A stretch of DNA of 64,000 bases from positions 1 to 64,000 of IMG/VR virus record IMGVR_UViG_3300047318_000369, one strand, 5' to 3'. Below are positions 58,367 to 64,000 of this stretch, in pieces. Source of the stretch: a virus. Within the stretch, counting starts at the first letter, position 1; every line of letters starts with the position of its first letter. Under the pieces are notes generated by a model. The model searched no databases. It saw only the letters and a list, made by a program, of their open reading frames with translations, and was not told where the DNA came from. The position numbers and the translations under genes are program-made.

Positions 58367-58632
58367 CCGACATCCCGCCCGCCATCCTGGCCTTCGCCGA
58401 AGGCAAGAACGCCGAAATCGAACGCCATCACCTCGCAGCCCGCATCGGCGACTACCAGGGCACGCGCGTCCAGAACGTGCGCGACATCCTCGATGGCTGG
58501 GCGCCGACCGAAGGAACCCCGCTCCACGCCCTCTGGACCCAAATCCACACCGCCATCACTCAGTACCAGACCGAGATCAACAACATCCGGCAGGAAGCAG
58601 ACCGCGACATCCCCGGCATCGAGGCGCCATGA
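58363..58632 (+). CDS. Small helical protein
   Basis: 89 residues; ATGA overlap at both ends. IERHHLAARIGDYQGTRVQNVRDILDGW (in part), helical. Unknown. Confidence 0.55.
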   Translation: MTDIPPAILAFAEGKNAEIERHHLAARIGDYQGTRVQNVRDILDGWAPTEGTPLHALWTQIHTAITQYQTEINNIRQEADRDIPGIEAP

Positions 58633-58958
58633 CCGACACCCGCCGCGACGCCGTCTCCCTGATCGTCGCCAACAACATCACCGCCGCCCGACGACGCCTC
58701 GGATGGCGACTCGCAGACGTCTCCGACCGCACCGAGAAAGCCGGAAAACGCGTCGGCGTCAGCACCCTCTCCCGCATCGAGAACGGCCGCGACGGACACC
58801 GCACCGTCGTCATCTCCGTCGACGACCTCGCAGCCCTCGCCGCCGCATTCGAGACCAGCCCCGAAGACCTGCTCACCGAACGGACACCGAACTGCGCCGC
58901 CTGCATGGACGCCCCGCCACCCGGGTTCGCATGCCGAACCTGCGGAGCCGAAGCGTGA
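58629..58958 (+). CDS. XRE HTH with C-terminal zinc ribbon (paralogue)
   Basis: 109 residues. VANNITAARRRLGWRLADVSDRTEKAGKR (in part), then STLSRIENGRDGHRTVVI and CAACMDAPPPGFACRTCG. Same design as 37698-38009. Early regulator or HTH of a two-component pair in one genome. Confidence 0.75.
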   Translation: MTDTRRDAVSLIVANNITAARRRLGWRLADVSDRTEKAGKRVGVSTLSRIENGRDGHRTVVISVDDLAALAAAFETSPEDLLTERTPNCAACMDAPPPGFACRTCGAEA

Positions 58959-59185
58959 GCGCCGAAGACGACCTCCGCGCCCAGGTTCGCGCCGAGCTCG
59001 GGAAGGCCAACCTCAGCCAGGCCGAAGCCTGTTACCGGCTCTGCTGCTCCACCAAGCACATGAACCAGATGCTCCAAGGCCACGCGCCGCTGAGCCTCAG
59101 CTGGGCCGAACGCATCCTCGCCCTCTGCGGCAAACGTCTTGTCATCACCGTCCGACGGGCGCCGAGGGAAGCCCCCGATGCGTGA
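58955..59185 (+). CDS. XRE-like HTH protein
   Basis: 76 residues from GTG 58955. NLSQAEACYRLCCSTKHMNQMLQG is an XRE-type helix-turn-helix, then LSWAERILALCGKRLVI. Coupled to the previous regulator. Likely DNA-binding. Confidence 0.7.
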   Translation: MSAEDDLRAQVRAELGKANLSQAEACYRLCCSTKHMNQMLQGHAPLSLSWAERILALCGKRLVITVRRAPREAPDA

Positions 59186-59354
59186 GCCGCCCCCGGACTG
59201 CGAGCCCCTCTGGCACGACGACGACCGGGACCTCGCCCCCGTCGACCCCCGCCTCCACGACCTACGCGGACAAGGACGCCACGGCGAACCGCTCACCGAA
59301 GACGAGCTCCGCGCCATCACCGACATCACGATCAGCCGACAGGAGTACCTGTGA
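59178..59354 (+). CDS. Small acidic protein
   Basis: 58 residues. Asp/Pro-rich, helical end (EDELRAITDITISRQEYL). Overlaps the HTH gene by 8 bases. Unknown. Confidence 0.5.
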   Translation: MREPPPDCEPLWHDDDRDLAPVDPRLHDLRGQGRHGEPLTEDELRAITDITISRQEYL

Positions 59355-59638
59355 CCAGCGCCAGCGACGAACTCCGAGCCGCAGCAACCCGGTTGCGTGA
59401 GCGTGCCCAACGAGCCGGACAGGGGATCGGCACCGTGATCCGCAAAGGCACCCGCGACCTCTTCGGAAACGTGCGCCCCGACCCGGCAGCCATGGACCCC
59501 CACGTCGGCACACTCCTCGCCGACGTCTTCGAAGCATGGGCGCGCATCGGCGAACTCGACCCCGACCTCCTCAACCGCGTCGGCGGACCCGAGACACTCG
59601 CCATCGCCCGCGCCATCAACACCGGAGGCCAGCCGTGA
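59351..59638 (+). CDS. Hypothetical early protein
   Basis: 95 residues, GTG start. SDELRAAATRLRERAQRAGQG, then LADVFEAWARIGELDPDLLNRVGG, helical and acidic. Unknown. Confidence 0.55.
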   Translation: MTSASDELRAAATRLRERAQRAGQGIGTVIRKGTRDLFGNVRPDPAAMDPHVGTLLADVFEAWARIGELDPDLLNRVGGPETLAIARAINTGGQP

Positions 59639-60144
59639 CCGTCACCAGCAGCCCGGCCGGCGAACACGCCAACTCGGGCCAGTTCCGGTCTTCAGCAACG
59701 CCTGAAGAGAGATTTCGTAACCTGACCAACAAGACCGACACTTGCTGGCTGTGGACCGGGCGTCCGACCCCTCAGGGCTACGGCAGTTTCCAAATCGCCG
59801 GTAAGTACATACCGCCGCACCGGTGGGCCTACGAGCACTTCATTGGACCTATACCTGATGGATTGCAGATAGACCACGTGTGCCACAGCGAGGACTCAAC
59901 ATGCCCAGGCGGCAACGTTTGCAGCCATCGGCGGTGTGTGAATCCCGCGCACCTCGAAGCCGTCACCGCTGCGGAAAACTCGCGAAGGGCGCGGTCGGCG
60001 AACCGTGACAAGACGCACTGCCCACGTGGACACGAGTACTCGTCGGCAAACACATACGTCAATCCGCGCACGCGTAGGCGGTTCTGCCGAACCTGCAAGC
60101 AAATACGCGGAAGGAAGGCGAAGGTGGCAGGCCGTGAAATCTGA
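59635..60144 (+). CDS. HNH endonuclease
   Basis: 169 residues from GTG 59635. CWLWTGRPTPQGYGSFQIAGK, HRWAYEHFIGPIPDGLQIDHVCHSED (in part), VCSHRRCVNPAHLEAV is the HNH_3 type phage nuclease with a zinc knuckle; C-terminal second Cys pair CPRGHEYSS...CRTC. Codons TTT CGT AAC and other A/T-richer choices differ from the neighbours, a sign of separate origin (mobile HNH). Confidence 0.85.
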   Translation: MTVTSSPAGEHANSGQFRSSATPEERFRNLTNKTDTCWLWTGRPTPQGYGSFQIAGKYIPPHRWAYEHFIGPIPDGLQIDHVCHSEDSTCPGGNVCSHRRCVNPAHLEAVTAAENSRRARSANRDKTHCPRGHEYSSANTYVNPRTRRRFCRTCKQIRGRKAKVAGREI

Positions 60145-60370
60145 GCACACCCCGAAGCCCGGCACCCACTGGGAACGCCGCCTCGTCACCAACGGCGAAC
60201 AGCACGTCCCCGAGTGCACAGCCTCCATCCGCGGCACGTGCCTCGCCGAAGCCCAGTCCGAGACGGCATGCGACACCGAGGCCGGCGAGTGCATCCACGC
60301 CGCCCCCATGCCGTCGTTCGTGCCGCCAGCCAACCGGGAGACACGACGCGCAGCACGGAGGATTCGATGA
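60134..60370 (+). CDS. Cys-rich small protein
   Basis: 78 residues from GTG 60134, overlapping the HNH end by 11 bases. HVPECTASIRGTCLAEAQSE, CDTEAGECIH: four Cys in two pairs. Unknown. Confidence 0.5.
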   Translation: MKSEHTPKPGTHWERRLVTNGEQHVPECTASIRGTCLAEAQSETACDTEAGECIHAAPMPSFVPPANRETRRAARRIR

Positions 60371-61560
60371 CCGACCCGCGCCAGCTCGCCTACGACGCCG
60401 TGTACGAGTACATCCGCAGCCAGCCCCGCGGCTTCCTGCCGACGACCGTCGTCGGCCGCAACGCCATGATCTGGCGGTCCGTGAATGCCGCCCTCGATGC
60501 CCAGCACAGGAGCGCGGAGGTCACCCTCGCCCGCGTCCGCGATCTGGCCGTCCAGGCCCGTGACCACACCGCGGTCGGTATCGACGAACGCCGCGAGAAA
60601 GCCGAGACGGACATGCTCGCCGTGCACCCGCCGGACCAACCCAGCGCCCGCGCCGACGCCATCGCCTACCGGATCCGCGCCGAACTCGTCTGCTGCCACA
60701 TCTACGACCGCGTCAACGACACCCACGAACTCACCATCCAGCAGGCCATGGAAAGCCGAGACTGGCACGACCTCTGCTACTGGGGAGAAGCGTCAGCACG
60801 GATCGCCGAAGGTCGCTGCCCCGGCTACAAGACCGAGCCGAACATCTGCCGCTGCTCGTGCGATGGCTGCAAGAGCAACTGCTCCGCCCACCAAGAAGCG
60901 GGGCCCGAATCTTCAGACACAGACCTCACCGCCGAGGAGGCCCGCGATCTCGCCGACGACCTCGGCCTCCAGCTCTACCGGGCGCAGGACGCCCTCGCGT
61001 TCGTCGAAGAATGCTGCGTCATTGCCGAGCGGGAAGGGCGGCCGATCACCGTGGCCGACGTCCGGACGTGGCTGAAGGGTGCGCAATGCGGGCGGCAGCT
61101 GGCGGCCGGCGGGCAGCTGGACGTCGGCCCGGCCTCGCCGCCCGTGCACCTCGTCACCTGGACCGGGGCCGCGAACAACGCCGAACAATCGCCGCGAACA
61201 ACTGCGGACAACTCGCCGACCAGCAGCGATACGCCGGACAACTCGGCGCTGCACGGCCTCATCCGGCAGGCCATTCACGACGCCGACGAACACTCCTGCC
61301 AGGAGCAGGACGGCGTCGACTACGACCAGCTCACCGCCGCAGCCCTCGCCGCGATCCACCCTCTCGGCAAGTTCCTCGGCGACATGCACCGCGACGCCGA
61401 AGCCGACCTGTCCCGCGTCATCGACTTGTACGAGCAGTGGTGCAAGGCCGGACCGCCACCCCTCGGCATATCCGTCAGCCGGTGGTGGGATCGGCGGCTC
61501 GTCGAACTCCGGCAGGCGATCGTTGAGCCCGTCGAACAGATCGAACAGGAGGGCGAGTGA
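60367..61560 (+). CDS. Large hypothetical early protein
   Basis: 397 residues. Helical N-terminal half (YEYIRSQPRGFLPTTVVGRN), then a Cys/His cluster CPGYKTEPNICRCSCDGCKSNC (in part) and a long helical C terminus (LHGLIRQAIHDADEHSC). Unknown. Longest gene in the last part of the operon. Confidence 0.6.
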   Translation: MTDPRQLAYDAVYEYIRSQPRGFLPTTVVGRNAMIWRSVNAALDAQHRSAEVTLARVRDLAVQARDHTAVGIDERREKAETDMLAVHPPDQPSARADAIAYRIRAELVCCHIYDRVNDTHELTIQQAMESRDWHDLCYWGEASARIAEGRCPGYKTEPNICRCSCDGCKSNCSAHQEAGPESSDTDLTAEEARDLADDLGLQLYRAQDALAFVEECCVIAEREGRPITVADVRTWLKGAQCGRQLAAGGQLDVGPASPPVHLVTWTGAANNAEQSPRTTADNSPTSSDTPDNSALHGLIRQAIHDADEHSCQEQDGVDYDQLTAAALAAIHPLGKFLGDMHRDAEADLSRVIDLYEQWCKAGPPPLGISVSRWWDRRLVELRQAIVEPVEQIEQEGE

Positions 61561-61778
61561 TGGTCAATCTCGACGAGTACCACGTCACCGGCGACGACCC
61601 CACCGGCGGACACCCAACCGTCGCCCTCACCTGCGACGCCTGCAACAACAACCTGATCGGCGTCGGCGACGTCGGCACCTGGGACACCAACGACGACATC
61701 CCGTCCCTCGCCATCCTCATCGCCGCAGCAGAACGCCACGAGAAGAACGGGCACCGAGCCGGACAAGGCGGCAAGTGA
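61557..61778 (+). CDS. Small hypothetical protein
   Basis: 73 residues; TGATG overlap. VALTCDACNNNLIGVGDVG, with CxxC, then ILIAAAERHEKNGHRA. Possible metal site. Unknown. Confidence 0.5.
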   Translation: MMVNLDEYHVTGDDPTGGHPTVALTCDACNNNLIGVGDVGTWDTNDDIPSLAILIAAAERHEKNGHRAGQGGK

Positions 61779-61996
61779 GTACCGCCGACTGGATCGCCCT
61801 GGCCGTCGGCATCATCCTCGGACCCTCGGCGTATGCCGCCGCCCACACCGCCAGGCGCTGGATACGGGACGCCATCAACGCCCGGATCTGCCCACTCTGC
61901 GGACACGACTGCCCTGCTGGAGCGCCCGAGCGCAGCTTCAGCGACGGGGTACGGCAGCTCGGGGAACAACTCGACCAGCAGAAGGAGCAGCAGTGA
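61775..61996 (+). CDS. Membrane protein with CxxC
   Basis: 73 residues from GTG 61775. Hydrophobic DWIALAVGIILGPSAYAAA, then CPLCGHDC, then helix. Unknown. Confidence 0.55.
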   Translation: MSTADWIALAVGIILGPSAYAAAHTARRWIRDAINARICPLCGHDCPAGAPERSFSDGVRQLGEQLDQQKEQQ

Positions 61997-62235
61997 CCGA
62001 CTGGACCCCGCCACCACCCGGCGACCGCCGTGAGCAACTCCCCGACGAAGTGCTCGCCGCGATCAGCCCTACGGCCTACCTGTCCACCGCATGCCACACC
62101 GCGTTCCTCTGCGAGACCACCGAGCCAGCCGCGGTGCTCGACGGCTGGTCCGAACGCCTCCATGCGCGCTGCCGGACCAACAACAAGTTCACCGGCAAAC
62201 TGTGCGTCTGCGGATGCCACCGGCAGACGAAGTGA
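61993..62235 (+). CDS. Small protein, last of early operon
   Basis: 80 residues from GTG 61993. Helical with several Cys near the end (LCVCGCH). It is followed by a hairpin and a convergent minus-strand gene. Unknown. Confidence 0.55.
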   Translation: MTDWTPPPPGDRREQLPDEVLAAISPTAYLSTACHTAFLCETTEPAAVLDGWSERLHARCRTNNKFTGKLCVCGCHRQTK

Positions 62236-62251
62236 CCGCGGTGAGACGGCG

Positions 62252-62279
62252 AAGCCCCGCACCTGATGATGCGGGCCTT
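62252..62279. terminator. Hairpin ending the early operon
   Basis: AAGCCCCGCA pairs with TGCGGGCCTT (one mismatch), between convergent genes. Confidence 0.6.
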
Positions 62280-62291
62280 CGTCACGTCCGG

Positions 62292-62612
62292 CTACGGCAC
62301 GAACAGGTGGTACCCGGCCTTGCAAATCAGCGAGGCGTTGTAGTCCCCCAACGCCACCTGGTACCGCTGCACCTGTGCCGCCATCCACAGGCCCCACAGC
62401 AGGCCTGCCAGGGCGATCAGCAGGCCGTATCCGAGGCTGCCCGTGACCGCCACGTAGATCCCGAAGAAGATGGCGAGCACGCCCAGCCACTGCCGGACGT
62501 CCACTTCGTCCGGAGGGGCGTACTTGCTCTTGTTCGGCGACTCCGCCGGAAGATCTTGCCAGTAGCCGCGCAGTTGCTGCACGTGCATCGACTTGCAGAT
62601 CGGGCACTGCAT
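62292..62612 (-). CDS. Membrane protein with zinc-ribbon-like N terminus
   Basis: 106 residues from ATG 62612 (an upstream TTG at 62633 is possible). MQCPICKSMHVQQLRGYW carries one CxxC. Then two spans (WLGVLAIFFGIYVAVTG and GLLIALAGLLWGLWMAA). Unknown; may be an envelope or regulator protein. Confidence 0.6.
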   Translation of the reverse strand: MQCPICKSMHVQQLRGYWQDLPAESPNKSKYAPPDEVDVRQWLGVLAIFFGIYVAVTGSLGYGLLIALAGLLWGLWMAAQVQRYQVALGDYNASLICKAGYHLFVP

Positions 62613-62771
62613 CCCCAACACCCCCAAGGTCAAAGCGAGTTGACCGGGGGAGCGTCGCCGGAGGGGCGCGTTCCAGCAAGCCGTGCGCCGGGGTTGTGAG
62701 CGGGCTCACCGAGGGCGCGCAACAGGCGGGACGTGTGGGGCGTCAGCTCGCCCATCACAGCAGGAAGCGCG

Positions 62772-63056
62772 TCACTCGGCGACGGTGATGTAGCCGGCCG
62801 CCTCCAGCTCGCTCAGCAACTCGTCGACGTCTTCCGGCTCAAGCCCCGTAGCCCGCCGCTGCAACTCCTGCGCCCGCGCGGCTTCCACGTCGAAGTCGCC
62901 TTCGGTCGCGGTCAGTTCCAGCAGCAGCCCGAGTGCCGACATGCTGATGTCTCGGCGGTGGATCAACTCGTTGGGGAAGTACGTCATGTCCTCGATTGGG
63001 TCGCGGAGGACGCTGTCGAGGATGTCCGGCCGTACTCGAACGATCTTCTTCGTCAT
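62772..63056 (-). CDS. Winged-helix protein A
   Basis: 94 residues, ATG 63056 with AAAGGA upstream. IVRVRPDILDSVLRDPIEDM, then ELIHRRDISMSALGLLLEL and DELLSELEAAGYITV form a winged helix of the type at the N terminus of actinomycete plasmid and phage replication/transfer regulators (R-D-x-S...A-x-G-L-L motif). Paralogous to 63252-63596. Confidence 0.65.
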   Translation of the reverse strand: MTKKIVRVRPDILDSVLRDPIEDMTYFPNELIHRRDISMSALGLLLELTATEGDFDVEAARAQELQRRATGLEPEDVDELLSELEAAGYITVAE

Positions 63057-63251
63057 CGGTTTCCTTTCGATCGCCTCGCGCACGCACGCACTGAGGCCGG
63101 GCTGCGCCCTGGAATATTGCTAGCCAGCAGGTTTGGTGGATCCGTATTAGGTAGCCCGTGTTCTTAATAGGGACCCGCTGGCGGACTGTCCGCGGCGGGC
63201 TACCTCCAGCCCGGAGGGTCCGACTCGCGAGGGGTCCGCTGACCGCGTCCT

Positions 63252-63596
63252 CTAATTGTCTGCTTTGCGAGGAAGGTCGTATGCGGTGAGTACCGTGACG
63301 AAGCCGCCCCCGCCAGGCTCTCCGGCAGGAATCTTCTTGGTCTCCCGCGTCATGTAGCCGTACTCCTCCAGCTCCGCGAATGCCGTCCGGTAGGCGCGCT
63401 TGCCCTCGGCTCGCGGGCCACGGTTCCGGCACGCCTTCTCCCACATCTGCTGTGCATTCGTCTGCCAGCCGGGCGACCTCGCGATGATCTCGACCAGAAC
63501 CATCCTGGCCAGCATGCTCAGCCGCTCGTCGAACACCATCTCGTTCGGTGGCTGTGAAAAACCCTTACGCAGCTTCGAGCGGCGGACTATCAGCAC
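63252..63596 (-). CDS. Winged-helix protein B
   Basis: 114 residues from GTG 63596. LIVRRSKLRKGFSQPPNEMVFDERLSMLARMVLVEIIARSPGW (in part) shares the R-L-S-x-x-A-R core with protein A, then a wing region EELEEYGYMTRETKKI. A DNA-binding role in replication or partition control is likely. Start is uncertain; MVFDER at 63489 is an alternative. Confidence 0.6.
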   Translation of the reverse strand: MLIVRRSKLRKGFSQPPNEMVFDERLSMLARMVLVEIIARSPGWQTNAQQMWEKACRNRGPRAEGKRAYRTAFAELEEYGYMTRETKKIPAGEPGGGGFVTVLTAYDLPRKADN

Positions 63597-63750
63597 TCGC
63601 CCGCCCCCGTCTGGCAGGCGCGGGCGCAGTTCGCTATCGTCATGGGTAGTGCTCGGCTTTCTGCTAGGTCGGGAGGCTGCTCGGCTATCTGGCGACGGTC
63701 GGTCAGCAGGTGATTGGTGGCAGCGGGCCGGTAACCCGCTCAAAGCGAAA

Positions 63751-63780
63751 ACGGCCGGACGGTTAACCCCGTCCGGCCGT
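63751..63780. terminator. 12-bp hairpin after right-edge gene
   Basis: ACGGCCGGACGG (63751-63762) pairs perfectly with 63769-63780 around TTAACC. On the minus strand it follows the gene ending at 63850. Confidence 0.75.
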
Positions 63781-63849
63781 CGCCGTATTGCTGCCAATTC
63801 TAGGTGACGCCTGTGTCTTAAGTGGCCTATTCAGGGCGCCAATTGGACG

Positions 63850-64000
63850 TCAGAACTCGGTGAGTTCGAACGGCTTCGGAAGATCCGGAAGCGGAACCCG
63901 GAGCGCCCGCCCGAGCATCGCCCGTGCCGTCAGCTCCCACTCGGCCGCCGGGCGGTTGGTCGGCTTTACGAAGAACACGGCGTTGTCGCCGCGCACGTAG
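63850..64000 (-). CDS. Hypothetical protein, cut by window edge
   Basis: C-terminal 49 codons of a minus-strand gene that continues beyond 64000. It includes NAVFFVKPTNRPAAEWELTA and ends LPDLPKPFELTEF. Codon third positions are nearly all G/C, supporting coding. The start and function are outside the window. Confidence 0.6.
   Translation of the reverse strand, partial: YVRGDNAVFFVKPTNRPAAEWELTARAMLGRALRVPLPDLPKPFELTEF

Overview
The window is most or all of a temperate double-stranded DNA phage (or integrated prophage) of a Streptomyces-like actinomycete. Base composition is high in G+C, codon third positions are nearly all G or C, GTG starts and 4-base ATGA/GTGA gene overlaps are common, and there are two WhiB-type regulators, a family essentially restricted to actinobacteria and their phages. 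The head and tail genes are those of a long-tailed siphovirus. No tRNA, rRNA or canonical CRISPR array was seen.

Layout. (1) 201-24835, plus strand: terminases, portal, MuF-like protein, scaffold, a Prp-like cysteine protease, major capsid protein, head-tail connectors, major tail protein, tail assembly chaperones (one with a -1 frameshift, one apparently duplicated), an 1771-residue tape measure protein, tail-tip proteins, then a lysis and accessory block (papain-like peptidase, endolysin, holin, coiled-coil membrane protein, collagen-like membrane protein). (2) 25010-34284, a mosaic and mostly minus-strand region: small membrane and unknown proteins, a first tyrosine recombinase (plus), GntR- and XRE-type regulators, a second tyrosine integrase (minus) and an XRE repressor. 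(3) 34307-34500, the immunity control region, with operator-like repeats and a promoter that appears to make a leaderless transcript. (4) 34501-62235, a long plus-strand early operon of about 60 small, overlapping genes. It includes a Cas7-like RAMP protein, RecB-like exonuclease and Sak4-like ATPase, ASCH protein, two HNH nucleases, two WhiB proteins, a cytosine-5 DNA methyltransferase, a replication initiator with an internal iteron array, a helicase loader, a DnaB-like helicase and a MazG-like protein. (5) 62292-64000, minus strand: a membrane protein and two winged-helix proteins, and a gene cut by the window edge.

Three signals stand out. First, 35648-36337 is a C-rich, G-poor stretch with about 18 copies of a degenerate CGACT-centred repeat, nearly all 33, 38, 43 or 48 bases apart. 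It lies directly upstream of a gene whose product has the RAMP (Cas7/Csm3-type) glycine-rich loop. This could be a phage-borne RNA-array-plus-RAMP system; that function is inference. Second, a compact Prp-like protease gene sits between the scaffold and capsid genes, and both of those proteins share the N-terminal motif WF[RK]LDRH, which suggests a self-encoded capsid maturation system. Third, six iterons lie inside the replication initiator gene, as in a lambda-type origin.

In the life cycle this implies, the XRE repressor and integrase(s) control lysogeny. The early operon drives replication (initiator, loader, helicase), recombination (exonuclease, Sak4), DNA modification and host takeover (WhiB). 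The left arm builds and releases virions.
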